Source: Symbiodinium natans (lineage: Eukaryota; Sar; Dinophyceae; Suessiales; Symbiodiniaceae). Taken from it: a DNA stretch of 47,500 bases. Each line of letters opens with the position of its first letter. Within the stretch, counting starts at the first letter, position 1. Position numbers and translations under genes: made by a program. Location of the stretch: the NCBI GenBank assembly GCA_905221605.1, contig CAJNDS010002441.1, positions 1 through 47,500 of the forward strand. The letters are read 5' to 3'. This document shows, piece by piece, positions 1 to 10,797 of this stretch. The notes beneath the pieces are model-generated. The model had not been told where the DNA came from. It searched no databases and was given only the letters and a program-made list of their open reading frames with translations.

Positions 1-23
1 CCCCCCCCCCCCCCCGAACCCCC

Positions 24-54
24 CGAAAAGTGTACCCCTAATTTCGGAAACCCC
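24..54 (-). repeat. Foldback family E, one end only
   Basis: The stretch reads as the reverse complement of the terminus of the elements at 28780 and 42607 (core TTTCCGAAATTAGGGGTACC, here with a one-base difference). Only this end lies in the window; a 15-base C run precedes it at 1-15. Confidence 0.5.
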
Positions 55-629
55 ATATTGTGAGGAGGAAATTGTGTCAAGAAGTTCGTCAACCCACCGA
101 CCCGACCTGCTACCCTGAAACCGCACTGTGGGGGGCTAAAACTCACTTCAGGCTTTAGGGTTTATAGGTTTAAGGGTTTTGGATTTAGGGTTTAGGGTGG
201 ACACTAAGTCGCCGAACCTTCCCGAAATCCTGTGCCCATGGAAAGTGAATGCCAGGAGATGACGAAAGCCGCTAAAAAGTACTTTGGCCTTTCGTTTACG
301 AACTACGCCGCTTGCCTCAGAAGTATAAAGGAGGGGATAGGATGTCCAGTAGTCCCTTTTTCCTTTTTTGTTTTTTTTTTGGGGGGGTCTACCCTAAACC
401 CTAAACCCTGAACCCCGAAAACCCCTAAACCCTAACGTCTAGCTTCCCTCATACAAACCCCTTTCAGCAAAAAAGGGTTTAGGGCTTAGGGTTTAGGGTT
501 TAGGGTTTAGGGTTTAGGGTTTAGGGTTTAGGCTTTAGGGTACCCTTTTCAAGGCTAGGTTCCTGGGCAAGCTGAGGTGTTGACCACTTGAAGGCTCAAA
601 CCCAGGCTCCAGGGTGTAAGGCTATGGCA

Positions 630-727
630 GGGTTTAAGGTTTAGGGTTTAGGGTTTAGGGTTTAGGGTTTAGGGTTTATTAGGGGTAAAAGGGTTTAGGG
701 TTTAGGGTTTAGGGTTTAGGGTTTAGG
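630..727. repeat. TTTAGGG array, two blocks
   Basis: Two runs of TTTAGGG are separated by a short irregular segment near 678-690. The region 541-630 before it and 728-1030 after it is unique sequence with scattered single heptamers and no convincing gene. Confidence 0.9.
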
Positions 728-939
728 CATTTTGAAGGTTTCAGTCTTAGTGATGTGGTGGTACAGTATCATCACCACGACCATCATCGTCACACCATGT
801 AGCCGCGCTTAACGGGGGTTTAGGGTTTAGGGCTGTTGCCTCGACATCGGCTCAGAGCACATCAACGTAGTCTGCACAAAAACCCTTTGCAACTCGTTTT
901 GTGTGCAGTGGTACCCCATCCCCGCTTGTGCAAGGGGCT

Positions 940-995
940 CGGTTCCCTGTTACACCCCCTTAGAACAATAAAGGGCTACCCTTTTCATTAAACCC
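940..995. repeat. Foldback family J, partial copy
   Basis: The segment with GGTTCCCTGTTACACCCCCT, followed by AGAACAATAAAGGGCTACCC, matches the arms of the family J elements at 31709, 44872 and 46085. The left arm is incomplete. Confidence 0.4.
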
Positions 996-2011
996 TAAAC
1001 CCTTATAAGCCCTAAACCCCAAGGGGTCGGGGTGCCCCGCAGCCAGCAACTGGCCTCAGGTCACCCACGACGGCAAGCTGCTGGAACCTTGTTGTCGACA
1101 TGGGGGGTTTGGGGGTACTGGATGAGGGTGAGCTTGTTCGCTGTCTGTGGAGGGATGGGGGGGTTGTATGCAAAGCCCTTGAAACTCCACCCCTTGACCG
1201 TCAGACCCCTCAACCCGAAATCCGAAATCCTAAACACGAAGCCCGAAACCCTTGAAAGGTTGTATTGGGGCCCTAGGAGGTTGTTTATGTAGGTCCCGCT
1301 GACGAACCACAAGTTGTCAACACCCTGCCCCGCTGTGGGGAGTGTTTATGTCTGGGTAGGGTTTAGGGTTTAGGGTTCAGAGTTTAGGGTTTAGGGTTTA
1401 GGGTTTAGGGTTTAGGGATATCTGGGTAGGTTTTAAGGTTGAGGGCTTCGGGGTTTTAGGGTTCAGGCCCTTGAGATATGTGTCTCCTTCTTAGTTGCTT
1501 TAAGGTTGTACGCACCCGTGCACAGATGCATCTATTTGGATGTTCGCCCACCCCCGCCCACCCCAATAATCCGCGCTCTGGGCGTTAGCCTGGGTTGTCC
1601 GTTGGGCACATTGCACCGCAATGCCAGTGCCAGCTACAATCCGTCGAAGGCTTTGTCATGTAGAGTCTGGCCATTAGCCCTAAACCCTAAACCCTAAACC
1701 CTAAATCCCTCTCAGCTCATGCTTCCTTTGAACCTTTTTTGTTGCCCGAAGCCCCGCTTCTGCCAAGGAAACGGTGAATTCCGTGTCGTGCCTTCGCTGC
1801 ACTGCATTCTAGGATTTTGTGCCCTTATACCCTCAACCTCCTGAGGTTTAGGGTGTAGGGTCCACAATAAAAACCCTACAGCCCCAACCCCCCGAAAACC
1901 TTTAACCATTACGCTCTCAGCCGTTGCAAACCCGTGCAAACAAGCCTGTAGACCCCGAAGCCTGCATTTGTTTTGTTTCTACCCTAAGCTCCCTCGTTTT
2001 GGGGTTCTCCA

Positions 2012-2090
2012 GGGGTCTATGTGAGGAGTATATAGGGGGTCCCCTTTTAAAAGGGCCCACATAAAGGGACCAGGTAGCTACTCTGAGAGG
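2012..2090. repeat. Foldback family K, partial copy
   Basis: The right two thirds (TATAGGGGGTCCCC, then AAGGGACCAGGTAGCTAC) align with the right half of the full element at 36263-36433. The copy sits between decayed CCCTAAA sequence and a direct duplication (TTCTAGAGGCCCAGGCC twice at 2099-2137). Confidence 0.5.
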
Positions 2091-2262
2091 TTTATGGTTT
2101 CTAGAGGCCCAGGCCGCGGATTCTAGAGGCCCAGGCCACGGAGATTAAGGCTTCAGATGGATCGAAGGCCCCCAAACTCGACCCTAAGCGCTAAATTAAA
2201 CCCAAACCCGGACCCCGAACCCTACCCCAATATGTAGGGACTTTGGGGGGCCGAAGATGGCC

Positions 2263-2400
2263 TGGGTTTAGGGTTTAGGGTTTAGGGTTTAGGGTTTAGG
2301 GTTTAGGGTTTAGGGTTTAGGGTTTAGGGTTTAGGGTTTAGGGTTTAGGGTTTAGGGTTTAGGGTTTAGGGTTTAGGGTTTAGGGTTTAGGGTTTAGGGT
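2263..2400 (+). repeat. TTTAGGG array, about 19 perfect units
   Basis: One of the longest and most regular G-strand arrays in the window, with no visible unit variants. Its homogeneity suggests recent origin or recent expansion compared with decayed arrays such as 10535-10700. Confidence 0.97.
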
Positions 2401-2446
2401 GAAACGCTCTAAGCCCTCAACCTTCAAAGCAACTCTAAGCCCGAAA

Positions 2447-2524
2447 TCCTCCTCCGCCCGCGGCAGGTCCTTCCCAGACACGTCCTCCACCGACTCCCTG
2501 GATGAGGCCACCTCTCTACAGTAG
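2447..2524 (+). other. Exon-like island, Ser/Thr-rich open frame
   Basis: The unique segment after the long array keeps a frame open for 25 codons (SFPDTSSTDSLDEATSLQ is part of it) and stops at the first codon of the next TTTAGGG-like sequence. The composition resembles a disordered protein region. No homologue is recognised, and a frame of this length can occur by chance. Confidence 0.2.
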
Positions 2525-2569
2525 GGTTTGGGGTTTAGGGTGTAGGGTTTAGGGGTTAGGGTCTAGGAG

Positions 2570-2669
2570 GTTGGGATGCTACACCATATACTAACAGTGC
2601 TTGGTAGAGATTTGAGTATCCCCTATAGTCCCTATTAAGGACTGTTAGTATAAGGGGGAACATCCCAAG
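2570..2669. repeat. Foldback family D, copy 1
   Basis: Terminal inverted repeats TTGGGATG...ATACTAACAGT and ACTGTTAGTATAAGGGGG...CATCCCAA bound a roughly 100-bp element. The same ends recur at 16166-16280 and 43005-43110. No coding capacity is visible. Confidence 0.85.
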
Positions 2670-2944
2670 GTATAGTCTTTTGGCGTTGTGTTTTGGGGAG
2701 TTGTGCTCGAAGTTCCGACCTGCTGAAATAGGCTTGCGGAGCAATATGGCTTCAACTCCCAAACGCAAACCCCACGAAGGAAACCCTAAAGCCTTCAAAC
2801 CCTAAACCCCATAACCCTCAACCCCATGAACCTTCTGAAGGTTCTAAGCCCACGAGTTTTCAGCAGCATTTGACTTGATGAATGAAAGGCAGCTCGGAAT
2901 CCTACCCTAAATCCCTAGGCCCTACAAGCCGTGTGTATGGTGGC

Positions 2945-3022
2945 ATTATATATGTATATATATATATATAGGTATAATGTAAATACATATATATATATGT
3001 GTATATGTATATGTATATGTAT
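2945..3022. repeat. TA-rich microsatellite
   Basis: Alternating TA/TATG stretches, without a gene. Confidence 0.9.
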
Positions 3023-3549
3023 ACCCTACTTATAAAGCCTCTCAACCCCATACACCACAAAACCCGGAATGAGTCCTCTAAATGCTACTCATGCTACTCC
3101 TAACCCCCTCTAACTCCTCTGAAACAAAAATGCAAACCCCATGCGCTCGTATGAGCCTCGTAAGCTGCATGAGCTCCACTATAAGCCGTACTACCCCTTG
3201 CATTTCGGGTTTGGAGTTTAAGGTTTGGGGCATAAGCCCTAAACACTAAAGCTTGAACTTACGCCCTATAATCCCAGCAAGCCCCCTTGTGCCCTAATTA
3301 CCCGAAAGGGTGAGCTCAATTCATAGGGTTTACGGTTTAGGATTGAGGGAGCGTTTCAGGGCTGATGGGGTAGGAAGGGGAGCAAGGATTTCCTGCGCCA
3401 GAACTCGTGCCAGGATAAATTATCAGCAGCCCGAACCCTTCATCCTGAAACCAAACCTCAAACACCAAAACCCTCAAATCCCCGGGCTCCAAAACCCTAA
3501 AACCCTAAAATCCTAAACCCGAAACCCCGAAACCCTAAAGACTCTGCAG

Positions 3550-3633
3550 GTAAACCGGGTGCTCCAGCGCGAGCTCGGCCTGGAGGTCACGAAGCGCTGG
3601 GACGCCCGCGCCGCTCGGGAGCAGCGCTCGGCT
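3550..3633 (+). other. Exon-like island, helical charged frame
   Basis: A GC-rich segment follows a possible acceptor (CTCTGCAG at 3542-3549) and keeps a frame open for 28 codons with a helix-like composition (RELGLEVTKRWDARAAREQR). CCCTAAA-type repeats lie on both sides. One antisense frame is also open, so the strand is not certain. The family is not recognised. Confidence 0.28.
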
Positions 3634-3635
3634 AA

Positions 3636-3780
3636 TCCCTAAACCCTAAACCCTAAACCCTAAACCCTAAACCCTAAACCCTAAACCCTGAACCCTGAAC
3701 CCTGAACCCTGAACCCTGAACCCTGAACCCTGAACCCTGAACCCTGAACCCTGAACCTGAACCCTGAACCCTAACCCAAA
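3636..3780 (-). repeat. CCCTAAA array passing into CCCTGAA variant
   Basis: About seven CCCTAAA units change abruptly to about ten CCCTGAA units. The variant is locally homogenised, which points to slippage or unequal exchange within the array. Confidence 0.95.
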
Positions 3781-3968
3781 CCTTAAATCCTGACTCTGCC
3801 TGGAAGTCTGGGTTTAGAGGCCGGGTTGGGCTTGGAAGGCTTACGTCTCGGGGTTTGAGGCTGAGGCTTAGGGTTTAGGGTTTAGGGTTTAGGGTTTAGG
3901 GTTTAGGGTTTAGGGTTTAGGGTTTAGGGTTTAGGGTGGGGTTTTCATGATTTGAGGTTCAGTAGGGG

Positions 3969-4052
3969 ATCCGAAGTATGAGCCCTTAACTTGGGTCCTG
4001 TTATAGAACCCTTACATACACCACACATAAATAAGGGCCCATACTTCGGATC
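3969..4052. repeat. Foldback family P, single copy
   Basis: Inverted ends AGGGGATCCGAAGTATG and CATACTTCGGATCCCTT lie about 84 bp apart, with GAGCCCTTA/TAAGGGCCC continuing the stem inward. No second copy was found in this window. Confidence 0.75.
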
Positions 4053-4233
4053 CCTTAAAAACTCCTGTAAGCAAGTGTAAGGGACAAGGGCCCATGGTTC
4101 CCAGCTTAGATTTAGGCTTTCGTGCAGGTGCCAGTAGGGGGAGAGTCCTGGGTTTTGCATGGCGGTGCTTCTGGTTTCCATGCAACTACCCGGAGATAAT
4201 ATCAGGACCTGTGAGTGTCGAGTCGAAGGGGCG

Positions 4234-4263
4234 TTGGGCTACCAAGGATCCTTGGTAGCCCAA
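4234..4263. repeat. Perfect 30-bp palindrome from two family G ends
   Basis: The 15-base arm TTGGGCTACCAAGGA is followed at once by its exact reverse complement, centred on GGATCC. The arm matches the termini (GGTAGCCCA) of the family G elements at 42026, 43324 and 44265, so this looks like a family G element that lost everything between its ends. Confidence 0.85.
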
Positions 4264-4736
4264 GGGTGCGCTTCTGCCTTCTCGGGTGGGATTGGAGTAT
4301 TCGCGGGTCTATTCGGGGTGCTTAGGTAGGGAGGGTCTCCAGTACCAAGAAACCGGAAAGCGGCAAGGCTGACACGCCACGGTTGCTCACTACTGGCTCA
4401 GCAGCCCGATTTAAACTCCCGCCTGCCGTGAAAATGTTTGGGTGTGGAGCAGGTGCTGCACACTTCCGGTTGAATGGGTACGAACAGAGCATCTTAGAGC
4501 ACAGACATACTGCTGACATTCTGTGCAGAAACCCTAAACCCTCACTCTTAGCCCCATTCCCCCTAAACTCTAAGCCCTAAACCTGAACACCCTCAACTCG
4601 AAATCAAAAAACCCTGAAGAAGTGTGGAGAAGAACGTGCTCGAACCCGGTGCTCAAACCTAAGTTCGGGCTTAGGGTTTAGGGTTTAGGGGCCTAGAAAT
4701 AGGGAACCTAAACCCTAAACCCTAAACCCTAAACAA

Positions 4737-4814
4737 TACTCGCCCATCAAGCGGAGGTCTTCTTCCTTCGAGATCGACGCTGGGCTCTCCAAGCGTGCGG
4801 AGTGGACGTGGTCG
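4737..4814 (+). other. Exon-like island between inverted telomeric arrays
   Basis: Between a CCCTAAA array (to 4735) and a TTTAGGG array (from 4815) a frame stays open for about 26 codons, basic and serine-rich (SPIKRRSSSFEIDAGLSKRA). A GT falls exactly where the unique sequence meets the array (GTCGTTTAGG). This would be a typical phosphorylatable linker if coding; no family is recognised. Confidence 0.3.
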
Positions 4815-4978
4815 TTTAGGGGGTTTAGGGTTTAGGGTTTAGGGTTTAGGGTTTAGGGTTTAGGGTTTAGGCTTAAGAGATACGTAGTATACCCTTAACC
4901 TTCCCAGTCCCTGATCTTTAGCTGCCCTTGAGACCCTCCTCTTCAAGGCCCGAACATGGTGAGCTTCCCAACCTTACC

Positions 4979-5084
4979 CGAAGGGTCCATGTACCTAAAT
5001 AGGGAATACTTGGGCCTTAAAGTACTTCCCATAGAGGGACTTTGGGGCCTAAGTATATAATAATGAGGCACATGGACCCTTAGG
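4979..5084. repeat. Foldback family A, copy 1
   Basis: The ends GAAGGGTCCATGTACC and ACATGGACCCTTAGG are inverted copies, with a second inner pair (TTGGGCCTTAAAG / GGGGCCTAAGT). Related copies are at 28190, 33541, 34896 (inside the helicase frame), 35750 and 38371. Confidence 0.85.
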
Positions 5085-5280
5085 GTTACAATTTCAACCC
5101 TAACCCCGCAAAAGCCCAAACCCCTCTAAGTCGTTCCCCGGTTTTCTGTTGCTTGCACGTTCGAGGCCCCGTGCACGGGCTTCAAAAGATTCGGTGGTTT
5201 TCCGGGCTGCTTTCATGTTCTAGGGGCTTCCTAATAGGGTTTGTGGTGCTTACGGGGTTGAGGAGCTTCCTAGGGCTCCC

Positions 5281-5333
5281 AGGGCTTCTAGGGGCTTCTA
5301 GGGGTTTCTAGGGGCTTCTAGGGGCTTCTGGGG
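5281..5333. repeat. GGGGCTTCTA tandem repeat
   Basis: Five units of a 10-bp motif with single-base changes. No gene is visible around it. Confidence 0.85.
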
Positions 5334-5539
5334 GTTGTTCATCGGATTTACATACTTTTGCGCATAAGGATGCGCTTCCTTGTTGACTCCAGCTCTGTTT
5401 TCTGCATCCTGCCTGAGGAGTGGAAGACCTGGATGGTGCCTTGGCTTGGTAGTATTCAGAATCATAATCAAAGTCATAGAAAAAACAACAAATATCAATA
5501 AATATCAATATTAATAGTAAGAAGAAGAAGAAGGACAAT

Positions 5540-5692
5540 AACAATAATAATATTAATAATATTAGTAATATTAATAATATTCAAAATATTCAAAATATTA
5601 ATAATATTAATAATATTAATAATATTAATAATATTAATAATATTAATAATATTAATAATATTAATAATATTAATAATATTAATAATATTAAA
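5540..5692. repeat. AT-rich 9-bp microsatellite
   Basis: Repeats of AATATTAAT produce a long antisense Leu/Ile open frame that has no protein meaning. Confidence 0.95.
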
Positions 5693-5825
5693 TAATAATG
5701 AGAAGAAGGATAATCATAACCGCCCCAGGGCTTCCGATCTGGGGCCTGGAAGGGTCTCGGGCTTAGCAGTTCGGGCTTCCACGGTGTAAGCTCCCTTTGA
5801 CAGCTGACCAGAGACTTCAATCCTG

Positions 5826-5966
5826 AGGGTTTAGGGTTTAGGGTTAGGGTTTAGGGTTTAGGGTTTAGGGTTTAGGGTTTGGGGTTTGGGGTTTGGGGTT
5901 TAGGGTTTAGGGTTTAGGGTTTAGGGTTTAGGGCTTAGGGTTTAGGGTTTAGGGTTTAGGGTTTAC
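5826..5966 (+). repeat. TTTAGGG array with TTTGGGG units
   Basis: About 19 units, with a central block of three TTTGGGG variants, again clustered rather than scattered. Confidence 0.95.
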
Positions 5967-6224
5967 TTGCCTTTACTAGGCCTTCCAAGCCCTATAAAAA
6001 GACTCAGACGACCTTGCGGGCATGGGTTGCTCGTTATGCCCTAGAATGCCTTTGAAAGGGACTCATGGGAAAGAAACCCTGTACTCTAAACCCCTAAACC
6101 CCTCAGCCCCTCAACCCGAAAGCCCCAAACCCTAAAACCCTAAACCCTGAACCCTAAAACCCTAAACCCTAAACCCTGCACCCTAAACCCTAAAACCCAA
6201 ACCCTAAACCCTAAACCCTAAACC

Positions 6225-6317
6225 CCGGTCCCCTCCACCACCCAGGCCTACGAGCGGAGCGCCAGGAGGTCTCCGGGAACGGCGGGCTCCGCCCGGAGCT
6301 CGGTTTCTCCGGGTCGG
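6225..6317 (+). other. Exon-like island between inverted telomeric arrays
   Basis: A GC-rich segment between CCCTAAA (6126-6224) and TTTAGGG (from 6316) has a 30-codon frame rich in Ser, Arg, Pro and Gly (AYERSARRSPGTAGSARSS). A possible acceptor CCACCCAG ends at 6244. The composition resembles a disordered protein region; no family is recognised. Confidence 0.28.
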
Positions 6318-6389
6318 GGTTTAGGGTTTAGGGTTTAGGGTTTAGGGTTTAGGGTTTAGGGTTTAGAGTTGAGGGTTTAGGATTTAGGT

Positions 6390-6428
<39 letters not shown>

Positions 6429-6502
6429 GGTTGCGGGTTGAGGGTTTAGGTTGAGGGTTGAGGGTTGGGTTGAGGGTTGAGGGTTGAGGGTTTAGGTTTA
6501 TG
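6316..6502 (+). repeat. TTTAGGG array passing into TTGAGGG variant
   Basis: About seven canonical units are followed by a block dominated by TTGAGGG with a few deletions, ending in TTTAGG. Confidence 0.95.
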
Positions 6503-6709
6503 TTTCTTCGTGTTAAGAAGCTACATTACGTTGGTGACGCAGTAAATAACGTAGCATCCGCACTGTGGTTGCTTAAGTTTTTTTCGTAGCAAGAATCCAA
6601 GTTCCCCTAAACCCTAAACCCTAAACCCTAAACCTTAAAACCCTAAACACTAAACCCTAAACCCTAAACCCTAAACCTCCTCCTACTATATAATTATAAA
6701 CCTCAACGG

Positions 6710-6890
6710 TATTCGTGGGCATAGGCCCGTTTTTCGTGGGCATTGGCCCGTTTTTCGTGGGCATAAGCCCGTTTTTTTCGTGGGCAAGGCCCAAACATTT
6801 GCCAAAAAATCGTGGGCAAGGCCCAAAAATTCGTGGGCATAGGCCCGGGGCTTCGTGGGCATAGGCCCAAGGATTCGTGGGCACAGGCCT
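6710..6890. repeat. Minisatellite of small palindromes (about 21-bp units)
   Basis: Eight units of the form TTCGTGGGCATAGGCCCGTT repeat with spacing of about 20-33 bp. Each unit contains an inverted pair GGGC...GCCC around 2-4 bases, so the block could fold into a row of short hairpins. The antisense frame reading MPTKNGP repeatedly is a product of this repeat. Confidence 0.9.
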
Positions 6891-6898
6891 GGCCGCCT

Positions 6899-7020
6899 TG
6901 AGACCCTAAACCCTTGAGAGCCTAAACCTTGAGACCCTAGACCCTTGAGTCCCTAAACCCTTGAGACCCTAAACCCTTGAGCCCCTAAACCCTAAACCCT
7001 TGAGACCCTACACCCTTGCG
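6899..7020 (-). repeat. Higher-order repeat CCCTAAACCCTTGAGA
   Basis: About seven imperfect copies combine the telomere heptamer with CCCTTGAGA, giving a unit of about 16 bp. This is a secondary repeat that grew out of a CCCTAAA array. Confidence 0.85.
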
Positions 7021-7723
7021 AACCCTATTAGTTTTGTCGTTGAGCCATCCTAATAATAAGAAGTTAAACTTTGTATTTCTTAATGTTATGGGAACTCCGC
7101 ATGGGTGGGCACAATTCAACGTCCCAAACGACGAGCCTAAACGATAAATCTGCTCGACCAGAACCTCTTGAACCCTAAAACCTAAACCCTAAACCCTAAT
7201 CCCTTAACCCTTTTGTTGCTCACGTTCTGCGTTGTTCTATGGTGGGCGATTGAGCAGCTCATATGCTAAACCCTAAACCCGAAACCCCGAAAGTCCTAGG
7301 CTCACTTCGGTCTTAAGGGTTTTCGGTATTTTGATTGAGGCCTTTTTAAAATCATGACTTCTGGGTTTAGGGGTTTCGGGCTCTGAGTTTGATTTGGCTT
7401 AGGGATTAGGATTTAGAATTTAGGGTTTAGGGCATAGGGCTTAGGGTGCAGGGTTCAGGGTTTATAGGGTTTGGTTGAGGCTTTAGAGTGTGCGCCATCC
7501 TTGGCCGGGCCTTTCTCGAAACCTTGAGCCCTCGAAACCTCTAAGCCTCCAAACTGCTAAACATCTAAACCTCTAAGGGTTTAGTTTTTCAGGGTTTAGG
7601 GTTAAAGACCTCAATCCTTAAACCCGAAAACCCAACCCCAAAAACAGCGCTGTCCAGGTAAGACAGTCAAGAATCGGCTCGGTGCGGGGGTAGACACTGC
7701 AGCGACCCGGCCATTACGAGGGT
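7020..7723. other. No gene seen; decayed telomeric sequence
   Basis: Unique sequence with scattered single CCCTAAA or TTTAGGG heptamers. I see no supported gene, RNA or foldback element here. Confidence 0.5.
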
Positions 7724-8039
7724 TCAGGGTTTAGGGTTTAGGGTTTCGGGTTTAGGGTTTAGGGTTTAGGGTTTAGGGTAAGGGTCAGCTGTAGTGGTTT
7801 TTGTTGGGGGGGAGCCTGGGGAGCCGGTTTAGGGTTCAGGTTTAAACATCGAATGTTGAAGGGCTCTATAGGGTTCTGTAGGGTGTGAGGGCCCAGACAA
7901 GTTTGACATGGTTTCCGCATCAACCCCAACCAAGGGTGCAGAATTTCGGGTTTAGGCCCAAACCCTAAACACCCCACACCTTGCAGCCTAAGGAAGACCC
8001 TCGTTTTCGGCCCTAGGTAGGACCCTACATGTTCCCTCA

Positions 8040-8105
8040 TTTTTGGTTTTAAGAAGATCATGTTCAGGAATGTTGTCATTGGGGGTTTGATTGGCCATCT
8101 TAAAG
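8040..8105. repeat. Dispersed repeat L, copy 1
   Basis: The sequence TTTTAAGAAGATCATGTTCA, followed by GGAATGTTG...GGCCATC, recurs at 9451, 14605 and 28573 with moderate divergence. Confidence 0.65.
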
Positions 8106-8190
8106 TCTGTGAGGTTCTGGAGATGAGGTTGTTAGGGCTGTAAGGGCTGTAGGGTGTGAGGTTGCTTCGCTTTGGGGATTGGGGCTTTGG

Positions 8191-8299
8191 GATATGGTCA
8201 GGTCTCTAAACGGGTCACCTTTTTGGGTACCCTGTACAATAGGGGCCTGATCATATGGACCCCAACTGGGACCATATTTTGGAGAACTGACCCTATAGG
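8191..8299. repeat. Foldback family N, copy 1
   Basis: The ends ATATGGTCAGGTCTCTAAA and TTTGGAGAACTGACCCTATA are imperfect inverted copies. The element at 16451-16560 ends the same way (GAGAAGCTGACCATATA). Confidence 0.65.
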
Positions 8300-9450
8300 C
8301 TGTAGGTTTGAAGGTTTTGCGGGTGCTGTAGGTGATCTAGGGTTGGCTATAAGGTTTTGCAGTGGGGTCCAAAGGGGGTATGCAACCCAAGGTTCCCCAA
8401 AAATCTCGCTTCTACTCCCCGAAGGCTACCCAAGCTTCCCTAAGGTTCCCTAAGTACCACCCTAAACCCTAAACCCCTAACCTAAACCCTAAACCCGAAA
8501 CCCTAAACCCCAAACCCGATTAAGAACCCTAGAAGTTGTTTTTCAGGGGCTGAAGAGCTTACAGGCTGCGGGGTTGAGAGTTTCCAGGGCTGAAGAGCTC
8601 TGAATCTTCGAGGTGGTCCGGCTTTCGGGTCAAGGGTGTTGGGCTTTGTAAGTTGAAAGATTTTGAGTCCCCAAACCCTAAACCCTAAACCCGAAACCCT
8701 AAACCCTAAACCCTAAACCTCATAAGGTATTAGTTTCGAGGGCTTGGGGGCTTAGGGGACTCTTCGCGTTTGGGGGGACTCTGTCGAGCACCTGTGGGGT
8801 TCAGGTTTTTGGGGTTAGGGGTTGAGGGTTTAGGGTTTAGGGTTTAGGGTTGAGGGTTGAGGGTTTACGGTTTTCGGTTTAGGGTTCCGGTTTGGGGTTA
8901 GGGGTTCAGGGTGTTAAGTTTAGGGTTTTAGGGTTTAGAGCTTTGTTTCGCCAGTGTTCCTTCAGAAGCGCAGGGCCACTGAGGCCAAAGGGCCCTGCTG
9001 GGAAGCGCAGTGGTTTCAGATCTTCGTTTGTTAACGTTGGCAATCCCTCATCAACGTTGCCGAAGGCGCCTTAAAGCAACATGGGGTGCTTTGAGCCCTA
9101 ATAGCCTTTGTATCTTTGGGAGAATGGGCACCCTTTCCAACAAAGCACGGCATCTCTTAGGTAGGGTTTAGGGCACCCTAAACCCTAAACTCCAAACCCT
9201 AAACCCTAAACCCTTGGTCCCTAAACCCTAAGCCCTAAACCGCGCGTGCTGCCAAAGCACCCCAATCCGAACTCCCAGCAGCGTATTTCGAAGGAAGCAC
9301 CGCTTCTGTCCAGCATGATCCAGGTGGGTTGCTCTGGTACCGGCTGTATACTATAAGTACCACCTTAGGATGCTTTACCCCTAAACCCTAAACCCTAAAC
9401 CCTAAACCCTAAACCCTAAACCCTAAACCCTAAACCCTAAACCCTAAACC

Positions 9451-9516
9451 TTCTTGTGTTTAAGAAAATCACGTTTGGGAATGTGGTTCGGGGATCTTTG
9501 AGGGCCATCCTAGTGG
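9451..9516. repeat. Dispersed repeat L, copy 2
   Basis: GTTTAAGAAAATCACGTTTG, then GGAATGTGG...AGGGCCATCCTAGT, matches the copies at 8040, 14605 and 28573. A CCCTAAA array abuts it on the left. Confidence 0.65.
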
Positions 9517-9985
9517 AGGGCTCATGATCCATGATGGCCGTTCCACCCTAAACCCGAAGCCCTAAACCTAAACCCTAAACCCTAAACCCCAAACCCCAAA
9601 CCCTAAACCCTAAACCCTAAACCCTTAACCAAGGCTTTAGGAGCTTGTATGGGCTGTTGTTAGGCTGGGCGTAGTATCTTGGGCAAGGGCGCTATTCGAA
9701 GCGCCAACTCTTCATTCAAGGGTTTGGGGTTTACAAGTTAGGGCTTAGGGTCTAGGATTTCAGCAGCCTGGTCAAGGCAACCTTGTCACCTGTGCCACCC
9801 ATAGGATCGAATGGACAATGCCCATGATGTCACATTGGCAACCGCGAGTGAGACAGACTCCGACTCCGAATTGAGCACATGGACCCGGGCCGGCGGGCAC
9901 AAGGGCAACGGCAAGGACGGCCGCAAGGCTTTCGCTCGCAATGACTGAAGTGCAGTCCATTTGAATTGACATGGAGGTCTCCGTG

Positions 9986-10069
9986 AAGATAGGGGTACCT
10001 TTTTTGGGGGTCCCTTAAAGGGGGTTCCATTCTATTTAGGGGGTAGAAAAGGGGTACCCCTATTTTAAG
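9986..10069. repeat. Foldback element related to family E
   Basis: The inverted ends GATAGGGGTACCTTTTTT and AAAAGGGGTACCCCTAT lie about 84 bp apart. The core AGGGGTACC is shared with family E at 28780 and 42607. Confidence 0.7.
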
Positions 10070-10534
10070 AAATGTCCACATAGCTGGCCTCGAAAGCACA
10101 GCTGCAAACCATCAGTCAGAGCAAAACCCTAAACCACACGGAGTTTTATTGCTGGCCAGCGTGGTTTTGTCTGAATGAAGGCCATTTTGGGGGGAGACCC
10201 CGCGATGCTACGGAGCCTTCTATATAGGGTGCCCAGTAAAGGGCCCGGTATTTTGAGAATCCCCCAAGCGCCGCCCAAACCTCAAGTTCAGCCTTAGCAT
10301 GAGGACATGATCTTGGGCTCAGTCACGCTAGGAACCAAAGTAGCACTTTAGGGTTGAGAAGATCCTTTTTCCCCTGTGTGTTTAGTTGCTAGGATCCCTG
10401 CACCTTGAACCCAGAAACCTAATTTCCCCCCGATGCCCCAAACCCGCAGAGAACTACGGGTGCACTTCTCTAGGTAGGACCTTGGGGATGTCTTACATCT
10501 TCTCTTATTGAGGGTGTGTCCAGTGTAGGGAAAA

Positions 10535-10700
10535 GGCCCTAAACCCTAAACCCTAAACCCCGCAACTCTAAACTCTGAACCCTGAACCCCAAAACCCCTA
10601 AACCCTAAACCCCTAAACCCCTATAAACCCTAAACTCAAAACCCCTATAAACCCTAAACCTCTAAACACGCCCTGAACCCAAAACCCCTAAACCCTAACC
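10535..10700 (-). repeat. Decayed CCCTAAA array
   Basis: Heptamers mixed with CCCCTAAA, CCCTATAAA and CTCTAAA variants, indicating an older array than the perfect ones. Confidence 0.85.
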
Positions 10701-10704
10701 CCTG

Positions 10705-10797
10705 CAAACCAGGACCCTTTTTTTCCTTTTTTAGGGTCTAGGGGGTTCCCGTAGAAGCCCCTTAAAACCAAAAAGGGTACTCTTTTTATTCCTAAAC
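10705..10797. repeat. Foldback family J, copy 2
   Basis: AGGACCCTTTTTTTCC on the left and AAAAAGGGTACTCTTTTTAT on the right resemble the ends of the family J copies at 31709, 44872 and 46085. Confidence 0.55.

Noticed and set aside
1-540. Left end of the window as a chromosome terminus
   Set aside because: The poly-C and telomeric repeats near the start are no longer or purer than dozens of internal arrays, and unique sequence lies on both sides.
5590-5820. Antisense frame with LILLILLIL repeats
   Set aside because: Product of the AATATTAAT microsatellite.
6657-6884. Antisense frame with MPTKNGP repeats
   Set aside because: Product of the palindromic minisatellite at 6710-6890.
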